Below, in pieces: positions 11,145 to 21,859 of a DNA stretch of 64,000 nt (position 1 is its first letter; each line of letters begins with the position of its first letter). Made by a program: the position numbers and the translations under genes. This DNA is from Diorhabda sublineata. Lineage: Eukaryota > Arthropoda > Insecta > Coleoptera > Chrysomelidae. The stretch is taken from contig NC_079486.1 of NCBI RefSeq assembly GCF_026230105.1, positions 8,556,001 to 8,620,000 on the forward strand. Reading direction: 5' to 3'. Under the pieces are notes generated by a model. It did no database searches. It had not been told where the DNA came from and saw only the letters and a list, made by a program, of their open reading frames with translations.

Positions 11145-11244
11145 NNNNNNNNNNNNNNNNNNNNNNNNNNNNNNNNNNNNNNNNNNNNNNNNNNNNNNNN
11201 NNNNNNNNNNNNNNNNNNNNNNNNNNNNNNNNNNNNNNNNNNNN
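11145..11244. other. Scaffold gap, exactly 100 N
   Basis: A run of exactly 100 N is the usual placeholder for a gap of unknown length. It interrupts a mariner element on its left and begins the first copy of the 33.7-kb duplication on its right. Open frames that read across it are spurious. Confidence 0.99.
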
Positions 11245-11289
11245 AAATCGAATCGAAAAGTGGAATAGTTAAGAAAGTCCATACCAGAA

Positions 11290-11527
11290 TTTCCAAGATT
11301 TAACTTCTTGTAGTATACAGCAACTGTCTATATCTCCGATTGAATTGAACCAGGTAAATATAGTTCAAAGTCACTGTCTAAAACAAGGTGTATAGAAATG
11401 CTCCAAGCTGTGTTGACCTTAATGAAACAACTTCCTGCACTCCCCGCTCTTCTAGAAGCTCTTGATAGTTCAACTGAAGGTAGAGGAAGTAATGAATGTG
11501 CTTTCCTGCTCTCTAGTCTCTCGTAAA
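11290..11527 (+). other. Unidentified exon-like open frames
   Basis: An ATG at 11,398 opens 42 codons (MLQAVLTLMKQLPALPALLE and onward, stop at 11,524), with the frame also open upstream (SLSKTRCIE). A second open stretch at about 11,300-11,358 ends in a donor-like AACCAG/GTAAAT. The Leu-rich amphipathic text looks coding, but I do not recognise the family. Confidence 0.3.
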
Positions 11528-12461
11528 AGTTTTCATTCAGTGTCTTAGTTCTGTCTGAGACACTTGGAATAACTTTACCTTCAACTCCAAGCGGAGTACA
11601 TGGATGTGCACATAGCTTCTCAACTCAGATACAGAAAATTCTTTTATACGTTACATCTACAACTTTTCTTGAAATAGGGTGTCCAGTAAAAATTAAAAAT
11701 CAAGTACTAGTCTCCTCTCGATTTTTCCAGGTTGGTTTTTACATTTTCCCAGTCGAAATTTCGTTAATTTACTATCACCCTTCTATTATGATGAATATTA
11801 ATTTTAGAAAATACAAGTATAATACAACAACCAAATTTTTTTTAGTTTAAATAATTCTTCGCTCACTGCTGTTTTTGAGAGTCTCCAAAAATTTTCTATC
11901 TATTCTTTTTATGATACGCAACAATATTCTACCCTAAATGTTGAAATTCTTTGATTTGTGCATCGAAATTACGCGAAAAAAATTGCTATTTTCAAGTTGT
12001 TTTATTGGAATTTATTGAAAAATAAATAAAATTGATTGACTTGGACATAAGAAACATTCTCGGCTTGACAGTTGAACAATGAGTTTAGTCATATTTATGA
12101 AATTTTTGTGCCAAATGGAATTGGGCATCAAATTGACGGAAAGGGGCATAAACATGTTTGGCTCTGCGGTCAACGCTTTAAGACAATATAATTGAATTTT
12201 TCTTTGAAATTTAAGGAAAAGGCATGAAAATGATAAAATTTGGCATAATGATTTGCATAAAACTAATGGGAAAATAGGATTTTTTAACAAACTTTATTGA
12301 GAAAATTACAAATTTTTATCAAAAATTAGAACGGAAATTTGAATTCCAATAGAAAATTTTTTAAAAATCACGACACCGCCATTCAAAAGTATCTTTCTGC
12401 TATTCTCCATATACTTCGACCTCCTTCTCTTCTTCATACTCCTCTACTTCTTATTCGTAGT
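11528..12461. other. Unassigned spacer in duplication copy 1
   Basis: No gene recognised. A 92-codon minus frame (12,012-12,290) shows no family motif. The matching stretch in copy 2 is 45,258-46,190. Confidence 0.35.
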
Positions 12462-13072
12462 CTTCGTTTGATTGGATTGCACTGTGACAAATTGACAAGT
12501 GTAAAAGGAGCATTAAGAAAACAAATGGCAATACCAATACTGACAACTCCACATCAGATAATACTTCGAATGGCTAATGAAGATGCTAATAGAAAACAAA
12601 ATGGGGAAAGTGAATCGAATAATAGAGGTAAATATATAAATACAATAAATATATGTAAAAACTTATGGTATACATGTTGATTGGTTGATTGTACAATGAA
12701 TCGAAACTGAGGTCATTCAGACAGCTGACGAAAATTTGTTGATTGAACATATTACAAAAGTAAAAGTCCTTAAAAGATACTATGAAGATAAGAAGAATAT
12801 TCACATTGAGAAATCCAAGACATGTACTACTATTACCACACTTACTATTACACTGTCTGACGCCTGTTTGGATGTTCTCCGTTAGTCTCTATTGTTTTGT
12901 ACAAAACAAAAAAATATTACCGAGTATAATTTCATTTAAGATAGTCAGTTGATTGAATTAGTAAACTCATTCTGGCATTGAACAAAATATGTACTTTAAT
13001 CCATTTGGACTATTTCTTGAAAGAAAGACTACTATTACTCAGATTGAATTAGAACAACTTCCAAATTCAGTG
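12462..13072 (+). pseudogene. 'R1' gene fragment: three exons of an unrecognised gene
   Basis: Exon a (about 12,462-12,627) reads RLIGLHCDKLTSVKGALRKQ and ends NGESESNNR at a GTAAAT donor. Exon b (12,721-12,882) follows a CAG acceptor and reads TADENLLIEHITKVKVLKRY and EDKKNIHIEKSKTC. Exon c (about 12,985-13,072) reads NPFGLFLERKTTITQIELEQ and ends at a GTAAGT donor. Diverged copies of the same blocks occur at 17.7-18.2 kb (minus), 27.2-27.9 kb (minus) and 31.8-32.1 kb (plus). Each copy has different stops, so this is a repeatedly duplicated host gene or a transposon-captured gene. No family recognised; exon b ends in an in-frame TAG. Confidence 0.4.
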
Positions 13073-14210
13073 GTAAGTTCAATAATTACTCATCTTTTAC
13101 TGGATACTGTGGACAATTTGAATCTTGGTATCTCTTAAATAAATCCCAACAAATCATATGATTTTATATAAAACCCCGTAGTTATGAAAAAACTACTTTC
13201 GAGTAGATAAACTCAAATATTTGAGATCACTAAAATCCTTTTCGTAGAAAATATGTATTGTTTTAATTTTTGTTTCCGCTCTAACTCCTTCATCATTTCC
13301 AAGTCGAACAACATTACTAACTAATTAAACAATACGATAGGATCGGGAAATATAAAAAGCTTTTCTTAGATGATGAGATGTTTAAAAAATGTTTTTAAAG
13401 AATTTGAATTTTATCTGTCCCCACTTTCATGAATAAATTCAAGGCATTTTTTTTGTAAATTAGTTTTTCCTTGTCCTTGCAAATTGAAGTACCCAATAGG
13501 TCCATGTATTCATGTTTGTTTCCTGTTTGTATTTTTTATTGGAACCTCAATATCAGTGACATTATTAGAACATTTTTCTTATTGGTTATAAGAGAGTCTC
13601 ACTCTTGGAAGCACTTACAGTTTCGGATGATTGTAATAATTCAATTTAGGAAAATTTAGATGAAGCGTCTCTTTCATGCATTGTTGTAAAATACAGAATA
13701 TTCAATAAATATGCACGAATATGATTTACACAAGCTAAATGCTTTTAAGACGTTGGCAATATCTAATACTAATGAATGAATCACCTCTTCCCAAATAGTA
13801 ATTAAAAAGCCAGATCGATGACTCCATCACTTTTTGATTTTCCCACCTGCCAACTGAAACGGCAACACTGTACATGTCAAAATACAGTGTTGCTTTATTA
13901 CTATATCTATACACCAAAAAATTGCTAACAATAATTTATTCAAACTGCTCAAGTTATTTAAACAACTTTTTTTATAAACATTAAATATATTGATTAAATC
14001 TGAATTAACTAACTGTCAAAAAAGACCTCTCGCGTGAAGAACAGCAATGCCACGGAGGTAAACGTATCAATAGTTTTGGAGCTCAACAAGATTTGAAATT
14101 TTTATAAAAAAATTCATGTATATCTTATATGAATGAATAATCTACATACCTTCAATTTCAAACACATATATAAACATTTTTCTTCAAAACAATTAGAAAA
14201 CACAATTAAG
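13073..14210. other. Unassigned part of left inverted arm
   Basis: About 750 bp here (roughly 13,080-13,830) is missing from the right arm at 16.6-18.2 kb. No gene recognised; counterpart in copy 2 is 46,788-47,925. Confidence 0.35.
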
Positions 14211-14214
14211 ATTT

Positions 14215-14553
14215 TTATTTCAACAAAGGGTTTGTGATAACCTTTTCAGAATGTAAATAAATGATTCTGTTAATGTAAAACGGTCGGTTAAACTTACATT
14301 CTGGTCCACATTTCTTAGAAGCACATTTTAAGCATTCTCCAAAGCAACCATGGCATCTTAAATTCAAGCAGTTACAAAGATCCATTTCTGATTTATTTTC
14401 ATAAGATGTTGACGGCATTGCTGCATCAAACGGGATTGATGTTCTTCGTGGAAGAATATCGTTATTTTTCTTCAATTTGTACACTACTTGCGGAACCACA
14501 TCGAAATGGTTTTTTTCATTTACTTCAATCTGTGACTTATACTGATTCATCAT
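14215..14553 (-). pseudogene. ARL14EP-like (ARF7EP_C) cysteine-rich domain, left arm
   Basis: The minus-strand frame (112 codons) ends in DLCNCLNLRCHGCFGECLKC followed by KKCGPECKFNRPFYINRI. The spacing of the Cys residues and the final block match the C-terminal domain of ARL14 effector proteins (Pfam ARF7EP_C), a probable zinc-binding module. In this family it forms the last ~50 residues, as here (stop soon after KVITNPLLK). The N-terminal part lacks seven codons (YYHSET region) present in the right arm, and the upstream exon is displaced, so the copy is probably not functional. Confidence 0.55.
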
Positions 14554-14559
14554 TCATTT

Positions 14560-15300
14560 ATATCAGTTTGTGGATAATTTTGACTGGATGCTGTAGGTCT
14601 GACGGATTTAAATCGGATTAATCTTTTTCTTGAAAGCATCTTGTAAGATTTTCAGTTTGTGGTTTTGTTGTAAGTGGGTGTAGATATGGAGGGCTAACGT
14701 TTTAATGCAGTTCTCTGACTCCTCTGGATAATAGCGGGATTGCGGAATTATACCGAGGAATCTTAACTAGACATAATACGGTATTAAATTGGATTTATGT
14801 TCCTAGTTGAAGGTTATCGTTGTATTTCCCAATCTGCACAATAGTCTTTTCTCTATGAATGTTGTTAGACTGGTAGCTTCGAATCGAAATGGTTTTTCTT
14901 CATTTATTTCAGTTGCTGTCTCATTTTTACACGATTTTTGTAAACTTGTGGTTTAACAGTAAACCTCAATGTTGTCAAATATTTATTTATAAATCGTAAT
15001 ATAATTAAAATCATTATGATCTGGCTTCAGTTCTCACTAAATTTGGTTAATGGGCAATATTTTCCACAATTAATCTAAACAAAAATAATTTCAAGACCAA
15101 GAAAATAATTTTGTTTTCGGGCAAAAAGTTATGTTAAATTTGGGGTTAATAAGCCGGGTACTTCTTGGCAGTGTTTAGGTTCAACATCTGAAAGGTATTT
15201 ATTGTCTGTTGGAAAAATGTTGTTAATGCATACTTATTGCAGATTTTGTAGTTTACATCAGTCTGAAAGATTCGATTCATCCAAATTTTTAGAAATTTAA
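14560..15300. other. Spacer with dispersed repeat fragments
   Basis: About 14,950-15,085 is the reverse complement of repeat sequence at 28,860-29,045 (and its copies near 39.0 and 63.6 kb). About 14,690-14,765 mirrors the upstream exon at 16,620-16,737. No intact gene. Confidence 0.5.
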
Positions 15301-15612
15301 TTATTTCACTCACCTGAAACTTCTTCTTCTGCTTCTGAAAGTATGAATAACTCTTGTAACCAACAAGAAAAATGTTCTTATAATGTTATTGGTATCAAGG
15401 TTCCAACAAAATTAGAAACTTTGCAGGAAATCTCAGAAGTTCTGATTTTGATACACTGATGAAGGCCAAGAGAAAATATGAGTATTCTGAAAAATAGAGT
15501 GGTTCTTCAAAGAAAATCTCTCTTCAAATTAAATTCGAAATCTGTGAAAAAATAGGTTTTAAGGAAATTATTGATAAATTTGCCACTCAGAAAGCAAGAA
15601 AGATTATTTTAT
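15300..15612 (+). other. Coding-like remnant, unidentified
   Basis: Plus-strand text reads SPETSSSASESMNNSCNQQE, GIKVPTKLETLQEISEVL, then in another frame KAKRKYEYSEK and KISLQIKFEICEKIGFKEII, with stops between. The composition is coding-like, but no family is recognised. Copy at 49,015-49,327. Confidence 0.3.
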
Positions 15613-15959
15613 AATTAGGTGATTATAATGATTAGGTACCTAGTCTGTAAACTGTAGAACAACTGATTGATATACATACTTTTCGTTGAGTATTGAGTTG
15701 GTACTTTTTTATGCAAAGGTGATAATATTGTATGTTTTTTATTTTGATAAAGTATTTTGTTGATATTATATAAGCTGGCCAAAAAAATAATGTTTTCAAA
15801 TTTTATTTGCATTTTTACTCATGAATCACTTCTTCACAACGATTGTGATGTAGTAATATGATAAAAATACGTGACTATCTGATGTATTTTTCCCTAAAAA
15901 CTCAAAAATAATAAAAACTGCAGCATAACAATAAATTTAAAGGCATTTGACCTTGAACA

Positions 15960-16160
15960 GAAAAAGAATTTAGCCAGCGGCGGTTGATAATACAGTGAAG
16001 ATTGTAAATTTCATTAAGTCGCAGCCTAAGCAATACCGACTTTTTGCCATTCTGTGCGATGAAATGAGTGAAAGTGCTGTCAAGATTGTTTGGGCTTGTT
16101 CATGAAATATGATTGTTTTTGTTGTAAAATTACGCGATGGGGCATAATTTTATCTTCTTT
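15960..16160 (+). pseudogene. hAT (ZBED/SCAND3-type) transposase fragment
   Basis: KIVNFIKSQPKQYRLFAILC followed by DEMSE matches the conserved stretch just before the 'TEVRWLSRGKVL' block of ZBED5/SCAND3-like hAT transposases. It then jumps to SAVKIV with the intermediate block deleted. Copy at 49,675-49,875. Confidence 0.6.
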
Positions 16161-16619
16161 ATTTCCTTATTTCTTGTTCTTTCTTTCTTCATTTTACACT
16201 TTTGACTTTTCTGTTTCTTGTTTTTTGTTTTCAGCATCATTTTCCTAATCATGGCTCTTCTTCACATTACTTTCAAATTGTTTTTGACTACTGCTTTCCT
16301 CATAATAATATTATAAGTCAAAATATATATTATTCTAGTATCCTATTCTGTAGAGTTTTGTAAGTAACTAATTTAACCATATGACTGGAATGGGGAAATA
16401 TAAAAAGCTTTACTAAAAATTGAAACTAAGACTAATATATCACTTGAACAATATCTAAACACTCAAAAATATTTCACTCCAACAAATCTATTCAAAATGC
16501 TTTTTTAGTATTTAGTAAACAAAGGCAGCCATTTTGCTTAGCTTATATATTTTCATAAACTTTTTCATCAAAATTAGTTTCTTGTTCTTGAAAATATTTT
16601 TATTTAGGAAAATAACGAT

Positions 16620-17250
16620 AAACCTCCAAGGAAAAAATCATGTCTAGTTAAGACGTATCAGTATAATTCCGCAATACCGTCAATATCCAGTGGAGTCAGA
16701 GCACTGAATGAAAACGTTAGCCCTCCAAAAAAGAAGTAAGATTTGATCTCGAAAATATATGTATATTCACTTACAACAAAACCACAAACTGAAAAATCTT
16801 ACAAGATGCTTTCAAGAAAAACATTAATCCGATTTAAATCCTTCAGACCTACAGCATCCAGTCAAAATTCTCCACAAACTGATATAAATAGAGAAAGATC
16901 ATGGCGACTTGATTCCGCAAGTCTACCGACATCGAATCTGTATAAGATACCGATTGAAATAAATGAAGAAAACCATTTCGATATGGTTCCGCAAGCCTAT
17001 TACCATTCAGAGACAGTAGTGTACAAATTGAAGAAAAATAACGATATTGCCGTCAACATCTTATGAAAATAAATCAAAAATGGGTCTTTGTAACTGCTTG
17101 AATTTAAGATGCCATGGTTGCTTTGGAGAATGCTTAAAATGTGCTTCTAAGAAATGTGGACCAGAATGTAAGTTTAACCGACCGTTTTACATTAACAGAA
17201 TCATTTATTTACATTCTGAAAAGGTTATCACAAACCCTTTGGTGAAATAA
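16620..17250 (+). pseudogene. ARL14EP-like gene fragment, right arm (two exons)
   Basis: A first exon-like stretch (to about 16,736) reads PRKKSCLVKTYQYNSAIPSI and ends at a GTAAGA donor. The second starts after an AG near 16,805 and reads MLSRKTLIRFKSFRPTASSQ, later NEENHFDMVPQAYYHSETVV, then the ARF7EP_C-type block CNCLNLRCHGCFGECLKCAS. Compared with the left arm, 38 bp are deleted at about 17,049, shifting the frame in front of the Cys-rich domain. This arm keeps a segment that the left arm lost, so each arm is broken differently. Confidence 0.55.
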
Positions 17251-17729
17251 AAATCTTAATTGTGTTTTTTAATTGTTTTGAAGAAAAATGTTTATATATG
17301 TGTTTGAAATTGAAGGTATGTAGATTATTCATTCATATAAGATATACATGAATTTTTTTATAAAAATTTCAAACCTCGTTGAGCTCCAAAACTATTGATA
17401 CGTTTACCTCCGTGTCCTTGCTGTTAATAAAAAAAGTTGTTTAAATAACTTAAGCAGATTGAATAAATTATTGTTAGTAATTTTTTCTTGTATAGATATA
17501 GTAATAATAGTAATAAAACAACACTGCCTATTGACATTTGCAGTGTTGCCGTTTCAGTTGGGAGGCGGGAAATTCAAACAAGAAAAGCCTTTTACATTAG
17601 CCTACAGAATGTTGTTATTGAGTAGAGAGTGAGTTTACTAATTCAATCAACTGATGATCTTGAATCAAATTATACTCGGTAATATTTTTTTGTTATGTAC
17701 AAAACACATAGAGACTAATGGAGAACATT

Positions 17730-18240
17730 GAAACAGGTGTCAGACAGTGTAAAAGTGAGTGTGGTAATAGTAGTACATGTCTTGGATTTCTCAATGTGAA
17801 TATTCTTCTAGTATCTTTAAAGGACTTTTACTTTTGTCAATTGTCCATTTAACAAATTTTGGGCAGCTGTGTGTATGTCCTCAGTGACGATTCATTGTAC
17901 AATCAACCAATCAATATGTACATCATAAGTTTTTACATATATTTATTGTAATTAAATAATTACCTCTATTATTCAATTCACTTTCCCCATTTTGTATTCT
18001 ATAAGCATCTTCATTAGCCATTCGAAAGTATTATCTGATGTGGAATTTTCAATATTGCCAATCATTTCCTTAATGCTTCTTTGAAACTTCTCAATTTGTT
18101 ACTGTGCAATCCAATCAAACGTTCTTTCCATAATTGCATCCATTCAGGTTTGAGTTTAATATTGTAGGTATCTTCGGTTCCATTTTCCATTTCTTCACAC
18201 CTATACAATTCGAAATTATGTATGATTGTAACATTCAAGT
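17730..18240 (-). pseudogene. 'R1' gene fragment, right arm
   Basis: On the minus strand: ENGTEDTYNIKLKPEWMQLW, KERLIGLHSNKLRSFKEALR, then a stop and the PHQIIL block, a splice-like boundary at about 17,965, and a degenerate version of the LLIEHITKVK exon near 17,800-17,880. It is the reverse-complement partner of 12,462-12,882 and is independently broken. Confidence 0.45.
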
Positions 18241-18269
18241 TCAGTTCAAATGATAAGCATTCTCACCTC

Positions 18270-18712
18270 TTATTCGAACTTATTCTTAAAGTCACACTCA
18301 CTAATGAAAACATCAATTTGTGGTGAGCAAAATAGACAAGCTACAATTGCATCATATCGCCTATTCATATTGACAGCTAGCTAAAAAAGGATCAGAGCAC
18401 TCTTTAGGATAGAATCTGAAGATTCATTCACTGAAAAGAAAATAAAAAAATCGCTCAATTTCACAGTTACAGTTTTGAAAAAAAACTTTTCACATCAACT
18501 TAATGAAAGTACTGAAGTTGCTTGCTAACTTGCTGACTTTTTGCTATTCTGTGTGATCAAATGGGAAGTGAGCAAAAAGCATTCCTGCTTCATTGTGAAG
18601 TACGGTGGGTCTCAAGAGGTAAAGTGCTGTCAAGATTGTTCAAGCTTCTTAAGGAAGTAATATTGTTTTTGTTGGAAAATCACAATAGGTCAGAAATTTT
18701 TCTTTTTGATTT
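18270..18712 (+). pseudogene. hAT (ZBED/SCAND3-type) transposase remnant
   Basis: The early part (18,280-18,540) is a worn copy of the block that reads NRQATFASYRLFMLIAKKG at 28.4 kb. An open frame from 18,561 reads MGSEQKAFLLHCEVRWVSRG and KVLSRLFKLLKEVILFLLEN, the strongly conserved 'HTEVRWLSRGKVLxR' block of ZBED5/SCAND3/FAM200-like hAT transposases. BED finger and dimerisation domain are missing. Copy at 51,985-52,427. Confidence 0.75.
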
Positions 18713-18757
18713 CCTTATTTCCTGTTCCTTGTTCTCCTCAATATTATTTTACACTTC

Positions 18758-19093
18758 TCACTTTACTGTTATTTGTTCTTTGTTTTCAACATCATTTTCC
18801 TCATCGTGGCTCTTCTTCACATTACTTTCATCTTGTTTTTGACTTCTGGTTTCTTCATTATCTTTTAATATACTAGTTATTATTTTTATATCATGTATTT
18901 CAATTTTATTCCAGAGCCGATATCTTTTCGAGTATCTTCGCCAAATCCTCGCATCTGAGCCAAATACACTTAGATTTCTTAGTGTCCAAGGTTTACCCTC
19001 AATCCAATTTTCCATTAAGTTATGGGAAGTTTGCTGGAGTATAATCAAGAATAGTACCTCATTTTTTGTATATTCTTTCATTCGTTTACTCAT
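18758..19093 (-). other. Unidentified 111-codon open frame (possible R1 exon)
   Basis: The minus frame reads ENWIEGKPWTLRNLSVFGSD, KRYRLWNKIEIHDIKIITSI and ends in a charged tail (DESNVKKSHDEENDVENKEQ). The tail recurs at 16,140-16,320 (minus) and at 31,800-31,840 (plus), where NVKSHDEENDAEKK stops exactly at a GTAAGA donor. So it is likely an exon of the same R1 gene. Identical frame in copy 2 at 52,473-52,808. Function unknown. Confidence 0.35.
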
Positions 19094-20317
19094 ATATTCT
19101 CCATTATTTCCTATCTTACTTAATGAACTTTTGTATCAAATTTAGTTTCAACCATTTTTATGTATTCTATTATCCAGTCTGACACTTAACTTTTGTGTTC
19201 CAGTGAAAATATTATAACATTCTGAAGAAAGCATTCATCAAAATGTTTGTTTCCAATACCTTTTACACTTATGTCACGTTTTGTAGATTTCATCATGCTT
19301 TGATCTTCTAGTTTTTTAAATGTGTACTCATCGCCTCTCATTGTGGTTATTATTATCACTTATGAATACAGATATATTGAATGTCATTTCTCTTATAGAT
19401 ATAGCTGAAAAATTTTTGAGTGACCTTACCTTTTAATTGTTCTGTATCTCCTTCATACAGCTTAGACAATTTTTCAAATATTTCATCATTTACCAGTACA
19501 GCTCATAATATGTGTTATGTATGTATGTACAAATGTATGTTTTTATATATTCATAATCATGAATACTACTCGGTACCTATGCGGTTTATAACCAAGTCCA
19601 TAATTCTATATGCTTTTAAAGTTATTCCATTTATGTTACAGTTTCCAGAAAAGTTTTTTGTTCTAATGAATTTTCGTTTTTAGTTTCGTAATCCGAATTA
19701 TTTATTTATACAGTGAAAAGTCTCGGACCTATAACTTGTTGTTTTTAGTATTATTAGAATAAAAATATCCTTTTTATTGTTATAACTTAATATATAGACA
19801 GATATGCAATAACCTAAACTGTCTAATATCACTAGGAGCCAACTTCACAGCGTACTAGCATGTTGCCATTTTAACTTTCAACACAAAAAATATTCTATGC
19901 AACGTTGTAAAATATTATTTTTGTTATAATACGTTGTCTAACATATACTGTAATAACATTGTATAAAGAATATTCTTTATACAATGGTTATACTATTATT
20001 ACTCATATAGGTAAGACTCCTATATGGACAGTTGGTATTACATATATGTCTACATATTTTCATTTTATTTGTTTCAGATAGTTAAATCATCGTAATTATA
20101 GCGGTTTTATTTCGTGATGTACAACGCGAAAAATCGTTTTTTTCTTAAATATACGTAAAGATATCATCAATTGATGATTTCGATTGGTTAACGAGATAAA
20201 CATTTCAAAGTGCTTAAATTTCAAAAGTCAACAATTGTCAAAAATATTTTTTTAAGTGAATGAAAGTAAGACGGTTAATAAGTGTTATTTGTATATTAAA
20301 ATTGTAGAAGTTTTAAA
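19094..20317. other. Upstream region of the CW-PWWP gene
   Basis: AT-rich, no gene recognised. The last ~200 bases, free of repeats seen elsewhere apart from the duplication, should contain the promoter and 5' UTR. A 19-bp length difference lies near 19,940 relative to copy 2. No convincing TATA or initiator could be chosen. Confidence 0.4.
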
Positions 20318-21752
20318 ATGCCGTCGACTTTGAGTAAAGAAACCAATTTGTATTACAAAAATTTGGTAGTGACAAAATTCAATAACTGGTTGAAAATGGT
20401 TAAGGAGAAGAAAAAACAAACTTATCAAAACCAAAACTCAACGGTATCGCTCCAAGCTCCAAAGGAGGAAAAAGATGCTAACGATACGAAGATTATCGTG
20501 ACTCCTGCAGATAAGTTCGATGCATCACCACCAATGAACTGTAGCGACGCCAATTCCAAGGAAGTTCTAAACAGAAAAGATGCGAAAGAGGAGGAACATA
20601 TGGATTTTTTGAACGAGAGCTTCTACGAGAAAATGAGATTACTTCAAGAATTCAGAAACGTCGGTCTCTACGTGTATTGCGACTCTTGCGATAAGTATAG
20701 ATACCTGCCCGACGTGAAAGATCCCCTGGATCTACCTGACAAATGGTATTGTTGGATGAATCCAGATGGGAGGTATAATAGATGCGAAATCAAGGAACAA
20801 TCGATCGACGATAAAGAAAAGGAGCTGATGATATTTAATAAATATAACGCGGGTAGCATCGTCTGGGCGAAAATCGAAGGTTATCCATGGTGGCCGGCTA
20901 TGGTGGAAGATGATCCTGAAATCGAGAATTATTTTTGCTTGAAAGATTCCTTAGAACCGGTAAGTCTAATATTTCTCTTGGTTACTTTCATTAGGTTAGT
21001 GTTGTAAGTACCATTTTTTTAGTTCATGTCACGTACATGTATACAGGGTATACAGGGTGATTTGTTTACTTATTCCAATATTTCATTTGGAGTGGAAATC
21101 GAAATAAATTTCAAGTTACCTTAAATAGAGTGCGATTCTTTTTATCAACTGAAAATGGAGAGTGGGAAATTTGTAAACTAGTATACAGCTTTATTTTTTT
21201 TTAATTTGTAAATTTTGATGGCCATATACAGGGTGATTAATCGACTTTTTTTCGTAATATATTTTGATAAAATTCTTGAAACGACACAAGGTATTGGATC
21301 TATGGAGTTAGTTACACTGTGTATTGAGGGATAACGATTATTTTCAGACGCACTACCACGTGACATTTTTCGATTCCGACGCGGTGACTAGATCTTGGGT
21401 GAAGGCCGAAAATTTGAAACCGTTCTTGAAAAATATCGACGATAACCTTGTGCTGAACGATAAATTCAATAAACTCAAACTCAGGATGGACGTAGCCGTC
21501 AAACAGGCTAAAGAAGCCGTCGAAATGAAGCTGCTCGACAGACTGAAAAAGTACAGCTTCATATATAGATATGCGAAATCTTCGAGAAACACGAAGCGAC
21601 AGAGATACGCGAGTGAGGATGGAGGCGGTAAACAAAAGAAACGCGCGAACTTGGGTGATGAGACGGAATCTTCGGCGGAAGACTACGAAGAAGAAGAAGA
21701 AGAGGAGCAAGAAGTAGAGGAGGATGAAGAAGAGAAGGAGGATGAAATATGA
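20318..21752 (+). CDS. CW-type zinc finger and PWWP domain protein, ZCWPW1-like (copy 1)
   Basis: Two exons, 20,318-20,959 and 21,348-21,752, joined in phase 0 across a 388-bp intron (CCG/GTAAGT donor; TTTTCAG/ACG acceptor), give 348 aa. A CW zinc finger lies at about residues 115-160 with Cys 121, 124, 145 and 156 and the NRC-E-x-x-E end. A PWWP domain lies at about 176-245 (AGSIVWAKIEGYPWWPAM, YHVTFFDSDAVTRSWV) and spans the intron. A basic tract (291-314) may be a nuclear signal; residues 318-348 are almost all Glu/Asp. In this family CW reads H3K4 methylation and PWWP reads H3K36 methylation, so a nuclear chromatin reader is expected. Vertebrate ZCWPW1 works with PRDM9 in meiosis; whether this applies here is unknown. 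Residues 118 and 127, usually Trp, are Tyr. Confidence 0.85.
21047..21240. repeat. Transposon-terminus-like motifs in the intron
   Basis: TACAGGGTGAT occurs at about 21,051 and 21,227 in the intron, and again near 22,469. Motifs of this form are common ends of short insect DNA transposons, so the intron probably contains a MITE-like insertion. Confidence 0.4.
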
Positions 21753-21846
21753 GGAGAATAGCAGAAAGATACTTTTGAGTGATGGTGTCGTGATTTGAAG
21801 GAAAAATGTTCGTTCTAATTTTTGATAAAAATTTGTTAATTTTCTC

Positions 21847-21852
21847 AATAAA
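21847..21852 (+). promoter_or_regulatory. Poly(A) signal of the CW-PWWP gene
   Basis: AATAAA about 95 bases after the stop codon, followed within 30 bases by T-rich sequence. Identical in copy 2 at 55,543-55,548. Confidence 0.7.
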
Positions 21853-21859
21853 GTTTGTT

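Larger units (their letters stand above)
12340..14770 (+). repeat. Left arm of a large imperfect inverted repeat
   Basis: The arm contains R1 exons (plus) followed by the ARL14EP-like block (minus). The right arm at about 16,600-18,190 carries the same blocks in reverse complement, with a spacer of roughly 1.8 kb. The arms are diverged and differ by large indels, so the inversion is older than the 33.7-kb duplication, which copied both arms (46,060-48,485 and 50,315-51,905). Confidence 0.7.

Noticed and set aside
11002..11303. Open frames crossing the N gap on both strands
   Set aside because: They translate N as X and join unrelated sequences; only the mariner part left of the gap is real.
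12012..12290. 92-codon minus frame, also in copy 2
   Set aside because: Its conservation only reflects the recent duplication; composition is low-complexity and no motif is present.
21312..21848. 178-codon minus-strand frame (and copy at 55,008)
   Set aside because: It is the antisense shadow of CW-PWWP exon 2; the long Phe/Leu run is the complement of the Glu/Asp tail.
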